Source: Paenalcaligenes sp052103955
GTDB taxonomy: Bacteria > Pseudomonadota > Gammaproteobacteria > Burkholderiales > Burkholderiaceae_B
DNA length: 64,000 bases
NCBI GenBank assembly: GCA_052103955.1
Contig: JBQELO010000003.1
Span: 1-64,000 of the forward strand
Direction: 5' to 3'
Part shown: positions 40,457 through 49,354 of the stretch, piece by piece
How positions within the stretch are numbered: position 1 is the stretch's first letter
Layout: the number at the start of each line of letters is the position of its first letter
Notes under the pieces: generated by a model
What the model was told of the DNA's origin: nothing
The model's input: only the letters and a program-made list of their open reading frames with translations
The model's database searches: none
Program-made: the position numbers and the translations under genes

Positions 40457-40720
40457 ATGAAAAAGACTGCCGAAACCCCTTGGTGTGTTACCGTCTCTCA
40501 AATGGAAAAAGCAACAGGCCCGGCTGCCACTGCACCTGCCAGACAGCCGATGCTTTACCGCATGAAAGACCTGCCTGCTACAATCCGACTGTCCCGCACA
40601 CAAATATATAAGCTGATAAAAGCGGGAGAGTTCCCAAGGCCCGTATCTCTCGGAGGTACAGCCGTAGCGTGGCGGCATGAGGACCTTGAGGAATGGAAAG
40701 CAAACTTGCGCCCTCTTTAG
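40457..40720 (+). CDS. alpA: AlpA-family regulator / excisionase
   Basis: The 87-residue protein has the AlpA helix-turn-helix: LYRMKDLPATIRLSRTQIYK, then LIKAGEFPRPVSLGGTAVAW and RHEDLEEWKANL. AlpA-type proteins act as excisionases or activators of the integrase. It is the last phage gene here, next to the likely attachment site. GGAG lies 9 bases upstream of the ATG. No integrase is next to it. Confidence 0.82.
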   Translation: MKKTAETPWCVTVSQMEKATGPAATAPARQPMLYRMKDLPATIRLSRTQIYKLIKAGEFPRPVSLGGTAVAWRHEDLEEWKANLRPL

Positions 40721-40746
40721 TACCCTTATGGGTGAACATCACGAAC
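40721..40746. other. Prophage-chromosome boundary zone
   Basis: A short stretch after alpA with no gene. Together with the repeat at 40747-40805 it holds the probable right attachment site. The other end of the prophage is outside the window, so the core cannot be fixed. Confidence 0.4.
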
Positions 40747-40805
40747 GTACCCCACAAGCCCTTGTATTTAAAGGGTGTTTCTAGGAAAATACAGGGGCGG
40801 GGTAC
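40747..40805. repeat. Imperfect inverted repeat, candidate attachment site
   Basis: GTACCCC with CTTGTATTT on the left side and AAAATACAGG with GGGGTAC on the right side form an imperfect palindrome around 40770-40785. It covers the stop of the Tad-like gene. Such arms are typical of tyrosine-recombinase core sites, but a match to the left end is needed. Confidence 0.4.
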
Positions 40806-41673
40806 TCTCGCGGTAGTAACACCCTATCCAACGGTTAGAACGCAAGGCGTGGAATGACAAGGTATCGCCACTGTGCCAACCCACACGGTCATCCAACTGC
40901 GTTTCTCCACGCCTGCGTAGCTGATGGCGCAAACTAGGACAACGCGCGCTGACTACCCAACGATTTTTAGCGGTGTAATGTCGAGGCTGTAAAAAAGCAT
41001 AGTGACGTGCACTAGCACGCACCCAGTCTGCTACAAATGCCCGTGCTGCTGTAGTCGCCAAGACAGACTGTGGCTGCTGTTGCAACCGTAGCCGCAACGT
41101 GGAGGTGGTAGTAAGCTCGGGGTAGTTACGGTGCAGTACTAGTTCGGCGTTTTTCTCAGCCAAATTAAAAAAATGCTGCTGTAGATTTTGTTGCACACGG
41201 CTAAAAATCTGATTACTAAACTCTGCATGCACGTCAGCAGCGCGTTGCAGCTGCGTTTGTAGCGTGAGGCTTTCACCTAAATTCAGTGCTTTAACCGACG
41301 AGGCATAGGCCTTTGCATGAGCAGACCCGAACATTAGTCCTATCAGACTAGCCGGAGGGTTCGCCCTGCTCACATTTTGGGCTTGTGTCAGCGAAAAATG
41401 GCCCCACGATGCTGCTGTTGCTAAGTGAGCGCTCGCCACATGATGTGCCACATAGGCACGGTTAAGTAAGGCCAACATATTCAACAACCTCGCCTGTACC
41501 AAGCCCGCACTATACACAGCGGTATCGGTGGCACTGTTTTGTCGCATGCGAGCAGCGCTGATATCCCCTAGCCAAAACGCGCGATTAAACAACAGCAGCA
41601 GCACCGCTACACAGACTATCCCCAGTACCAACACCTGCCCTTGCTGCGCGGATGAGTTGAGTGGGTGCGTCAT
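40768..41673 (-). pseudogene. Tad-pilus-type (TadG-like) protein, probably cut short by the prophage
   Basis: A 301-residue protein with an N-terminal membrane helix (VLVLGIVCVAVLLLLFNRAF) and a helical extracytoplasmic part (RMRQNSATDTAVYSAGLVQA), like TadG/TadE pilus assembly proteins. The last part, SNRWIGCYYRESTPPLYFPR, seems to break off, and the stop lies in the boundary repeat. The true gene was probably longer and the phage inserted in it. The frame itself is intact, so this is inferred. ATGA overlap with the pilin-like gene. Confidence 0.55.
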
Positions 41674-41936
41674 TGCGGAACCCCAGAATTATTACCGGTA
41701 AACGACTGTAGGCTTTTGGTGTTGGCTTGTTCGGTTGCAGACTTTGCTGCTTGGCTGGCTGCTTGACTCATCTGCGAGCCATCTTCACCCGCCAGTTCAT
41801 TCGCAATCGCCGCTGTCTGTGAGCGCACTACTTGACCAAATAATTGGAAAACAGCAATAGCGGCAATTGCCACTAACGCCACAATAATGATGTATTCCAC
41901 CATTCCTTGACCACTTTGTTTTTCATCTACTGTCAT
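41670..41936 (-). CDS. Class III (Flp/TadE-like) pilin-like protein
   Basis: An 88-residue protein with the type IV/Flp pilin N-terminus: GQGMVEYIIIVALVAIAAIA, with the processing site before the conserved Glu in MVEYIII. The C-terminus is Ser/Gln/Ala-rich. It would be cleaved by a prepilin peptidase and form a pilus or pseudopilus. It is upstream of the TadG-like gene. Confidence 0.7.
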   Translation of the reverse strand: MTVDEKQSGQGMVEYIIIVALVAIAAIAVFQLFGQVVRSQTAAIANELAGEDGSQMSQAASQAAKSATEQANTKSLQSFTGNNSGVPQ

Positions 41937-42115
41937 ACGTTTCTCCTTGGGTATGTAGTAGCAGTGTGGAACAAAGCTTCGCCCCCCTCAATTCGCATGA
42001 TTGAGGGCGGATAAAGGGGTGTAGTACACGGAAAATAACCACCAAAAATGCTAAGGAGCTTCAACCCTACGTCCTGCTATTAACACTCTATTCGTGCACA
42101 CCACCAGTCAATAAA

Positions 42116-42135
42116 TAGGTATACTGGTCTACCTA
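42116..42135. promoter_or_regulatory. Candidate TetR operator
   Basis: TAGGTA and TACCTA, 8 bases apart, form an inverted repeat 17 bases before the TetR start. It probably serves autoregulation. A related half site GGTCTA occurs in the inverted repeat upstream of the bkd operon (48439-48462). Confidence 0.5.
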
Positions 42136-42152
42136 CTTTTAAAGCAACGATT

Positions 42153-42743
42153 ATGAGTAAATCCCCGGCCACTAAAAAAGAAAGTGCACACGACAAGTTG
42201 CTGAACGCTGCTGCCACCTTGTTTTACAACGATGGCATCGCAGCAACGGGCATTGATGCCATCGTCAAAAAAGCGAATGTGGCGAAGAAAAGTCTGTACA
42301 ACAATTTCGCCTCTAAGTCCGAACTGATCGCAGCGTATATAGAAAGACGACATACTGAATGGCTGTCGTTGTATGCCCTACGTTTACAACAAGCTAACAG
42401 CCCAACAGAGCGCGTTTTAGCAGTATTTAACGCCTATGCCGACCATGCTGACGACGCGTATGAACGTGGCTTTAGGGGGTGCGGTTTGCTAAATGCTGCT
42501 GCCGAATTTCCAGCAGGCGACAACGCACGCTTGGCGGTACGCCAGCACAAAGAAGAAATAGAAGCACTGCTTCGCCAGCATGTGGCCGAACTGCTGCCGC
42601 AACAACCTGAACGTAGCGCAGCGCTAGCCCAGCACTTAGCTTTTATGTTGGAAGGCGCCATTGTACGTGCAGGCTTAGAAGGCAATAGCACCTGCATGAC
42701 ACACGCTACGCAACTTGCCGCCTCGTTGCTCAACCACCAATAA
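42153..42743 (+). CDS. TetR/AcrR-family transcription regulator
   Basis: The 196-residue protein has the TetR helix-turn-helix: LLNAAATLFYNDGIAATGID, then AIVKKANVAKKSLYNNFASK. The C-terminal ligand domain contains GFRGCGLLNAAAEFPAGDNA. It is likely a repressor of its own promoter (inverted repeat at 42116-42135) and of a nearby target. Ligand unknown. Confidence 0.85.
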   Translation: MSKSPATKKESAHDKLLNAAATLFYNDGIAATGIDAIVKKANVAKKSLYNNFASKSELIAAYIERRHTEWLSLYALRLQQANSPTERVLAVFNAYADHADDAYERGFRGCGLLNAAAEFPAGDNARLAVRQHKEEIEALLRQHVAELLPQQPERSAALAQHLAFMLEGAIVRAGLEGNSTCMTHATQLAASLLNHQ

Positions 42744-42826
42744 GACAACGTAGTGACATCTATCACCATGGCTGAGCACATTGCTCGCCCTTTCCTATTA
42801 TTTTTTAGCTCTGGAGCCTTTGCACC

Positions 42827-43165
42827 ATGAACACCATTTCTTGGAATGATTTTGAAAAAGTAGAACTGCGTGTAGGCCGTATTGTTCAAGCTGAAGCCTT
42901 TCCCGAAGCCCGCAGACCTGCTTATAAACTGCTAGTGGATTTTGGCCCTGAGATTGGGCAGCGAAAATCCAGCGCGCAAATTACCGATTTATACACGTTA
43001 GATGAGTTAGTGGGTAAACAGGTGGTAGCCGTGATTAATTTCCCGCCCAAGCAGATAGGTCCCATTATGTCTGAATGCTTGGTGACAGGTTTTCCCGATG
43101 AGGAAGGCCGTGTGGTGCTGTGCACGCCCGACAAAACCGTGCCAGTAGGCGTCAAGCTGTACTAA
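42827..43165 (+). CDS. csaA: CsaA-type tRNA-binding protein
   Basis: The 112-residue protein has the tRNA-binding OB-fold: FEKVELRVGRIVQAEAFPEA, then YKLLVDFGPEIGQRKSSAQI and VVAVINFPPKQIGPIMSECL. CsaA is a homodimer with RNA-binding and chaperone activity. Ribosome site GGAG. A bidirectional hairpin follows it. Confidence 0.88.
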   Translation: MNTISWNDFEKVELRVGRIVQAEAFPEARRPAYKLLVDFGPEIGQRKSSAQITDLYTLDELVGKQVVAVINFPPKQIGPIMSECLVTGFPDEEGRVVLCTPDKTVPVGVKLY

Positions 43166-43179
43166 GTGTAGCGATATGC

Positions 43180-43206
43180 CGTAGAGGGGAAGCCCCCTCT
43201 ACGTTT
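43180..43206. terminator. Bidirectional terminator between csaA and the bkd operon
   Basis: A 10-base stem CGTAGAGGGG/CCCCTCTACG with an AAGC loop, followed by TTT on the plus strand. It overlaps the stop of the E3 gene on the minus strand and closes both convergent transcripts. Confidence 0.75.
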
Positions 43207-44602
43207 ACCGGTGTAGCCCATGCCCCAAGGCATGAAAAGCCGCTTCTTGTATGGCTTCGCCTAATGACGGATGTGCATGAATGGTTCCTGCTACGTCCTC
43301 TAGCCTACTTTGCATTTCCAGCGATAAAGCAAAGGTACTTATTAGCTCAGCCACCCCATCACCTACCGCTTGCCACCCTAGAATGGCATGGTTATCGCGT
43401 CTGGCCACGACACGTACAAAACCTTGAGCAGCTTCCATTGTCATCGCCCGGCCATTCGCCGCAAAAGGAAATACTCCTGTGATGCAGTCTATACCTGCTG
43501 CCGTCGCTTGCTCTGTAGATAAACCTGCGGTGACAACCTCGGGCACTGTAAAGCATACGGCCGGGATACTAGCTGGTTGGAAGTGGCGCTTTTTACCTGC
43601 AATCACATCGACGACCACCTCAGCTTGCGCCATGGCCCGGTGTGCCAGCATGGGATCTCCCGTTACATCGCCAATGGCCCACACCTGATGCATAGAGGTA
43701 CGACACTGATCATCCACTCGTATGGCATTACCGTTCATGGCAAGGTTTAAGCTTTCTAAGCCAAAACCTTTGGTGTACGGATGGCGCCCCACTGCCACCA
43801 ACACCTTATCAAAGTGCCCTTCACCGGCCGTGTTTTCGCCACTCACCCAATGCAAGGTATTGGTTTTAGCGTCGAACTCGGTCACTGAACACGACAAACG
43901 CATCGTGACACCTAACGCTTGTAAGCTGGCTTCTACGGGCTTCACGAGTTCGGCATCGTAACCGGGAAGAATGCGATTACCAGCCTCTATCACCGTTACC
44001 TGACTACCTAATCTGGCATAGGCCATGCCCAGCTCTAAACCTATGTAACCAGCGCCAATCACAGCGAATTGCTTAGGCACCTGCGTCAGCGACAGCGCTT
44101 GGGTGGATGACAGCACATCGCCCCCGAACGGCACATGACTTAGCGCAACCGCTTGAGAACCCGTCGCCAACAGCAAATGCTCGCACTGTATACGTACAGT
44201 GCCTTCGGCGTGCTCTACCTCTACGGTTTTGCCATCCAGAATGCGCCCCCAGCCTTGTAGTAGATGCACCCCTGCTTTGCGCAGCAACCCATTAACACCT
44301 GAGGTTAACTTGCCTACTACACCATCTTTCCACGCCATGGTCTGCGCCAAGTCTATGCTAGGTGCAGTCACCGTAATCCCTAATGGCGAGGATTGTTGCT
44401 CATAACTCGCTGCACGATGAAACTCCGCTGCCGCATGGATTAAGGCTTTAGACGGAATACAACCTACATTTAAGCAGGTACCGCCCACGCCACCACCTTC
44501 TACCAAGACGGTTTGTAATCCTTGCTGTGCAGCGCGTAATGCGGCAACGTACCCCCCAGGGCCTCCGCCTAGTATCAGTAATGTCGTTTTCTGTAGCGTC
44601 AT
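43205..44602 (-). CDS. lpdV: Dihydrolipoyl dehydrogenase (E3) of the branched-chain complex
   Basis: The 465-residue protein from the ATG at 44602 has FAD-binding GGGPGGYVAALRAAQQG, the redox-active CLNVGCIPSK, a second nucleotide site (VIGAGYIGLELGMAYARLGS), and the C-terminal HAHPSLGEAIQEAA dimer region with the active-site His-Pro. It reoxidises the lipoyl arm of E2 with NAD. ATGA overlap with the E2 gene. GGAGG lies upstream. Confidence 0.9.
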   Translation of the reverse strand: MTLQKTTLLILGGGPGGYVAALRAAQQGLQTVLVEGGGVGGTCLNVGCIPSKALIHAAAEFHRAASYEQQSSPLGITVTAPSIDLAQTMAWKDGVVGKLTSGVNGLLRKAGVHLLQGWGRILDGKTVEVEHAEGTVRIQCEHLLLATGSQAVALSHVPFGGDVLSSTQALSLTQVPKQFAVIGAGYIGLELGMAYARLGSQVTVIEAGNRILPGYDAELVKPVEASLQALGVTMRLSCSVTEFDAKTNTLHWVSGENTAGEGHFDKVLVAVGRHPYTKGFGLESLNLAMNGNAIRVDDQCRTSMHQVWAIGDVTGDPMLAHRAMAQAEVVVDVIAGKKRHFQPASIPAVCFTVPEVVTAGLSTEQATAAGIDCITGVFPFAANGRAMTMEAAQGFVRVVARRDNHAILGWQAVGDGVAELISTFALSLEMQSRLEDVAGTIHAHPSLGEAIQEAAFHALGHGLHR

Positions 44603-45954
44603 AGCGCCTCCACGAACAACAAGGCTGGGCACTCCAACAACGTACGTATACGTTGAATAAACTGTGCAGCATCCATACCGTCTACCACCCTGTGATCAAA
44701 AGACGATGACAAGTTCATCATTTTGCGCGCGACGACGGCACCGTCTTTAATGACTGGCCGCTCCACAATACGGTTTACCCCCACAATAGCGACTTCGGGG
44801 TGATTAATGACAGGCGTTGCCACAATACCGCCCAGTGGGCCTAAGCTGGTCAAAGTAATGGTAGACCCCGAAAGCTCGTCCCGGGTAGCGCGGTTTTCTC
44901 TGGCTACACGCGCTAAGCGCACAGTTTCTGACGCCACTTGCCACATATCTAATTGATCGGCATGTCGCACTACGGGCACCATTAGACCGGTTTCTGTTTG
45001 CGTAGCCACCCCCAAATGCACAGCACCATAGCGATGGATAATTTCGACCTCGTCATCGTATCGTGCGTTCATTTGCGGGAAGTCGCGTATGGCTAACACC
45101 ATCGCCCGTGCAATAAACGGCAATAAAGTCAGCTTGCCTTTATCCTCGCCATATTCTTGATTGAGCTTGCTGCGCAGGTTTTCTAGTTCGGTAACGTCTA
45201 ACTCTTCTACGTAGGTGAAATGAGGAATACGCCGCTTGGCTTCCTGCATTTTCTGCGCAATTTTGCGTCGTAAGCCAATAACGGGGATGTCATCAATACG
45301 TTCGTCATCGTGCACCGTGGCACTATGGACTGCCCGAGCATCACCTGCGCTAGCCGCTGGTTGGTGTATATAAGCATCTAAATCTTGATGCGTAATTTGC
45401 CCCACTGGCCCACTAGCAGGCACATATTGCAGCTCTATACCCAGTTCCCACGCACGCTTGCGCACAGCAGGTGATGCCAAGGGTTTAGCACCCGTTGGTC
45501 GCGCTACCGCCCCTTGTACAGAAGCCGATCGCATAGGAATAACCTCGGCACTGCGAGCGACAGAGGCAGGCGCAGAGACTACTGGTGTAGTAGCAACCGG
45601 CGCATCCTTAGTCACGCTGCCCTGAGTAGCGGTTACCGGTTTGGGGGCCTCAACAACGGGAGTCGCCGCCGCAGTCTCTACCGATGCACTGACTAGCCCC
45701 GCATTGCCTGGCCCTTCTACTTCTAGGCGTATCAGCTCGGAACCTACCGCCATCACCTCGCCTATTTCCCCCCCTAAAACCACTACTACACCGCTTACAG
45801 GGGAAGGCACTTCTACTGTTGCCTTATCGGTCATCACATCGGCCAGTATTTGGTCTTCCACCACGGTATCGCCCGCTTTAACATGCCAACCCACTAGCTC
45901 AACTTCTGCAATACCTTCGCCTATGTCTGGCATTTTAATAATGTGTATACCCAT
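44599..45954 (-). CDS. bkdB: Branched-chain acyltransferase (E2)
   Basis: The 451-residue protein from the ATG at 45954 (TGATG overlap) has an N-terminal lipoyl domain (DVMTDKATVEV, lipoyl Lys44), an Ala/Pro-rich linker, an E3/E1-binding domain (ASPAVRKRAWELGIELQYVP) and a C-terminal catalytic domain with DHRVVDGMDAAQF (active His). It moves acyl groups from E1 to CoA. The proteins of this operon fit branched-chain keto acid dehydrogenase best; the substrate call is by similarity and gene set. Confidence 0.88.
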   Translation of the reverse strand: MGIHIIKMPDIGEGIAEVELVGWHVKAGDTVVEDQILADVMTDKATVEVPSPVSGVVVVLGGEIGEVMAVGSELIRLEVEGPGNAGLVSASVETAAATPVVEAPKPVTATQGSVTKDAPVATTPVVSAPASVARSAEVIPMRSASVQGAVARPTGAKPLASPAVRKRAWELGIELQYVPASGPVGQITHQDLDAYIHQPAASAGDARAVHSATVHDDERIDDIPVIGLRRKIAQKMQEAKRRIPHFTYVEELDVTELENLRSKLNQEYGEDKGKLTLLPFIARAMVLAIRDFPQMNARYDDEVEIIHRYGAVHLGVATQTETGLMVPVVRHADQLDMWQVASETVRLARVARENRATRDELSGSTITLTSLGPLGGIVATPVINHPEVAIVGVNRIVERPVIKDGAVVARKMMNLSSSFDHRVVDGMDAAQFIQRIRTLLECPALLFVEAL

Positions 45955-47033
45955 CACTGACCTCCTGTACGTCCGTTGTCTGCTGTGGGCACACTACCCA
46001 AGGCACGTCTGTAAGCATCCTGCACACGTTGTGGGCTAGGGAAATAATGCCACTCGTGCACATGGGGATACGGAATGTCCCACCCTGCCACGCGCTCAAT
46101 GGGGGCTTCTAAATGGTAGAAACAATGTTCTTGCACCAAGGTGATGAGCTCGGCGCCAAACCCACTGGTTTGTGTAGCTTCATGCACGATGACACATCGC
46201 CCTGTTTTACGCACCGACGCCACAATAGTGTCTAGATCCACTGGCCATAAAGTACGCAAATCAATCACTTCGGCATCTATGCCAGACGCTTGTGCTGCCT
46301 CTAACGCCACATGCACCATCGTGCCGTACGTTAGGACAGTAAGCGCTTCGCCCGGACGCACAATCGCCGCTTTATCCAACTCTATCGTGTAGTAACCCGA
46401 GGGCACTTTGCCTTTTTCATGCTTGGACCACGGCACAATAGGCCTGTCGTGGTGCCCATCAAAAGGCCCGTTATACAAGCGCTTAGGCTCTAAAAAAATC
46501 ACCGGGTCATTGTTTTCTATGGAAGCAATCAGCAACCCTTTCGCATCGTAAGGATTGCTGGGCATGACCGTACGTATACCACTTACATGGGTGAAAAAAG
46601 CTTCTGGGCTTTGGCTATGCGTTTGACCGCCAAAAATTCCCCCGCCGCAGGGCATACGAATCGTCACCGGCGCAGTAAATTCCCCGGCTGACCTATAACG
46701 TAAGCGCGCCGCTTCTGAAACAATTTGGTCAGTGGCTGGGTAAAAGTAGTCGGCAAATTGAATTTCAACTACCGGGCGTAACCCGTAAGCGGCCATACCC
46801 ACCGCCGCCCCCACAATACCGCCTTCAGAGATAGGGGCATCAAACACACGGGTTTTACCGTGTTTAGCCTGCAAGCCTTCGGTACAGCGGAATACACCGC
46901 CAAAATACCCTACGTCTTGCCCAAAAACCACCACATTATTATCGCGCTCTAGCATCACATCCATGGCAGAACGCAAGGCTTGGATCATGGTCATATCCAC
47001 CAGATCGTGTTCTAGCTGTTTATGCAGTTCCAT
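45954..47033 (-). CDS. bkdA2: 2-oxoisovalerate dehydrogenase E1 beta
   Basis: The 359-residue protein from the ATG at 47033 has TMIQALRSAMDVMLERDNNV, VVFGQDVGYFGGVFRCTEGL and RVFDAPISEGGIVGAAVGMA, typical of E1 beta. With E1 alpha it decarboxylates branched-chain 2-oxo acids from valine, leucine and isoleucine. It starts 3 bases after the E1 alpha gene and ends on the E2 start. Confidence 0.9.
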   Translation of the reverse strand: MELHKQLEHDLVDMTMIQALRSAMDVMLERDNNVVVFGQDVGYFGGVFRCTEGLQAKHGKTRVFDAPISEGGIVGAAVGMAAYGLRPVVEIQFADYFYPATDQIVSEAARLRYRSAGEFTAPVTIRMPCGGGIFGGQTHSQSPEAFFTHVSGIRTVMPSNPYDAKGLLIASIENNDPVIFLEPKRLYNGPFDGHHDRPIVPWSKHEKGKVPSGYYTIELDKAAIVRPGEALTVLTYGTMVHVALEAAQASGIDAEVIDLRTLWPVDLDTIVASVRKTGRCVIVHEATQTSGFGAELITLVQEHCFYHLEAPIERVAGWDIPYPHVHEWHYFPSPQRVQDAYRRALGSVPTADNGRTGGQ

Positions 47034-47035
47034 GA

Positions 47036-48268
47036 TTACACCCCCGCCTGTTGACGCTGATGCTGCAAATGCCATGGCATATGTTCATACACATCGTCGA
47101 ACATACTGGCAGCGCTACGTACTTGATCGTCTGCCATGGTGCCAAAGGCCTCGGCCTCTTTTTGTGCTGCCATTACCTCTTCCAAGGCTGCTTTTTCAGC
47201 TTCTTCGTGATCAGAGTCTGACCACACGCCACGTTTAATCATGTGCTGCTTGAGCCTAGCAATAGGGTCGCCTAATGGGAAGTGCGACCAGTCATCTGCT
47301 GGCCTATATTTACTTGGGTCGTCTGACGTTGAGTGTGGACCAGCCCTATAGCTTACCCATTCAATTAGCGTAGGCCCAAGGTTGGCCCGCGCACGTTCTG
47401 CCGCCCATTTAGCCACTTCGTACGCTGTGATGAAATCATTGCCATCTGCTCGCACAGACACAATACCGCTGCCTACACCCCGCGCCGCAAAACTGTTATT
47501 TTCACCACCCGCAATGGCTTGAAAAGAAGAAATGGCCCACTGGTTATTCACCACATTCAAAATCACAGGGGCTTGATACACGTGTGCAAACGTCAGTGCA
47601 GTCTGGAAATCTGCCGCAGCAGTTGCTCCGTCACCAATCCAAGCCGACGCAATACTGGTGTCATTTTTGATGGCGGATGCCATCGCCCAACCCACCGCTT
47701 GTATCATTTGCGTGCCTAGGTTTCCCGACAACGAGAAAAATCCCGCATCTCGCACCGAGTACAGCACCGGCAACTGCCTACCTTTTAAGCGGTCTTTTTC
47801 GTTAGAGAACAGTTGGCACATCATGTCTACCAACGAAACGCCTTGGGTAATCAGCAAGTTTTGCTGCCGGTAAGAGGGAAAACACATATCCCCTTTGTTC
47901 AACACCAGCGCCTGCGCTACGCCAATGGCCTCTTCGCCAAAGCTTTGGGTGTAGAAAGACATTTTTTTCTGGCGCTGCGCATTCACCATACGCGTATCAA
48001 ACACACGCGTTTTGATCATGGCTAGCATGGCTTTACGCAATAACTCTGGCGGCAAGTCTTGAGCCCATGGGCCCACAGCGTTGCCTTCATCGTCTAACAC
48101 ACGCACTAAGCCATAGGCTATGTCCGTGGTATCACGCGCCGATACATCCAAAGGGGGTTTTGCTGCCGCACCAGCTGGCTGCAGATGTAGATAAGAGAAA
48201 TCAGTAGGTTGGCCCGGACGCCCAGAAGGTTCGGGCACGTGCAACCGTAATGCAGGTGTTTGTCTCAT
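47036..48268 (-). CDS. bkdA1: 2-oxoisovalerate dehydrogenase E1 alpha
   Basis: The 410-residue protein from the ATG at 48268 has the thiamine diphosphate motif GDGATAAADFQTALTFAHVY with the following VVNNQWAIS, and the conserved YRAGPHSTSDDPSKY loop. It is the same length as Pseudomonas BkdA1. First gene of the operon E1 alpha-E1 beta-E2-E3. The start at 48322 adds a segment with no homologous style and is not used. Confidence 0.9.
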   Translation of the reverse strand: MRQTPALRLHVPEPSGRPGQPTDFSYLHLQPAGAAAKPPLDVSARDTTDIAYGLVRVLDDEGNAVGPWAQDLPPELLRKAMLAMIKTRVFDTRMVNAQRQKKMSFYTQSFGEEAIGVAQALVLNKGDMCFPSYRQQNLLITQGVSLVDMMCQLFSNEKDRLKGRQLPVLYSVRDAGFFSLSGNLGTQMIQAVGWAMASAIKNDTSIASAWIGDGATAAADFQTALTFAHVYQAPVILNVVNNQWAISSFQAIAGGENNSFAARGVGSGIVSVRADGNDFITAYEVAKWAAERARANLGPTLIEWVSYRAGPHSTSDDPSKYRPADDWSHFPLGDPIARLKQHMIKRGVWSDSDHEEAEKAALEEVMAAQKEAEAFGTMADDQVRSAASMFDDVYEHMPWHLQHQRQQAGV

Positions 48269-48438
48269 AATGTTTTCGCCTTCGAAAAAACTTGTGGAAT
48301 TTTCGTTGCTGCTTTTATTCACTGCTTGATGAGCAGTTAATCAATCATCGCCCATCTTTAAGAATTTCTCAAATCCTCAATGAACCGTTACCAGCGTACT
48401 TCTGCGCTGAGTACAAAAAACACTTGTATAGTTAGTTT

Positions 48439-48462
48439 GTTCAGTTTAGACTGAACGGTCTA
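48439..48462. promoter_or_regulatory. Overlapping inverted repeats upstream of the bkd operon
   Basis: GTTCAGT TTAG ACTGAAC (48439-48456) is a perfect 7-base inverted repeat. It overlaps TAGAC/GTCTA (48447-48462), a 5-base repeat with a 6-base centre. Such nested palindromes are usual operators for TetR-like repressors. They lie between the bkd operon and the GNAT gene. The remaining sequence 48269-48599 shows no gene. Confidence 0.5.
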
Positions 48463-48599
48463 TTTTTGGAACACCATAACAGATCAGTCTACTTACAGCC
48501 TCCACCTTGCCCACATCAGCTCATAACAACTAGGCATTTTGCTGATAAGTAGCCAGCCACTGCCACGCGCTAATGCTGAGTTTCCCCACATAAGACACC

Positions 48600-49340
48600 A
48601 TGACACGATTTGCCGAAGCCATTTACCAATACTGGCAAGAACCCTTTACAGGCCACACTGTATATAGCGATGAGAATCTAAGCGTCATCGTAAATCCCGA
48701 GTTAGATGCTGATGAGGGTGTCACGATCTTGCACACCATCAGCAATGCACACACTTATGTGGCGCTCTTGCCCGACATTGCACACGCACTACGTATTAAC
48801 GGCAGGTTGGATGAAAGCGGCTTGCTTACCGAAGACAAACTGCGCCTTGGCTTAAACCGTCTAGGCATAGTGATGCATGGCGCCGATCACTTGTACTACC
48901 TGCCTAACAGCCTACGAGAATCGTGGTTACTCACGCCCCAGAACCCATACATCCGTCAGCTAACACAAGACGATGCCATGCTGTTTTCCAACTTGGAATA
49001 CCAGACAACAGACCAAGAGTTGGATCAAGCTCAAGTGGCTCTGGACGACTGGGCCGTGTTTGGCGTGACCGACAACAACCAACTCGTGTCAGTCGCCAGT
49101 ATTTACCCGTGGGGCAACGACAATATCCTCGATATCGGTGTGCTGACTCTGGCAACAGCGCGTGGTAAAGGCCACGCCACCAGCTTGCTGCGTGCGGTAG
49201 GGCAATACGCCATGTCACAGCACGGTGAACTTCAATACCGCAGTCAGGCTGATAACTTTGCCTCTATCGCGCTGGCTGAAACGTCGGGATTAGCCCTATT
49301 TGGCTATTGGGAAATTCCTACACCTAACAATCAAGAATAA
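48600..49340 (+). CDS. GNAT-family acetyltransferase
   Basis: The 246-residue protein has a C-terminal GNAT fold: VFGVTDNNQLVSVASIYPWG, then IGVLTLATARGKGHATSLLR (acetyl-CoA site) and ALAETSGLALFGYW. The N-terminal half is a separate domain. The substrate is unknown. It opens a run of three GNAT genes on the plus strand. Confidence 0.75.
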   Translation: MTRFAEAIYQYWQEPFTGHTVYSDENLSVIVNPELDADEGVTILHTISNAHTYVALLPDIAHALRINGRLDESGLLTEDKLRLGLNRLGIVMHGADHLYYLPNSLRESWLLTPQNPYIRQLTQDDAMLFSNLEYQTTDQELDQAQVALDDWAVFGVTDNNQLVSVASIYPWGNDNILDIGVLTLATARGKGHATSLLRAVGQYAMSQHGELQYRSQADNFASIALAETSGLALFGYWEIPTPNNQE

Positions 49341-49354
49341 AAAACCTCTACAAC

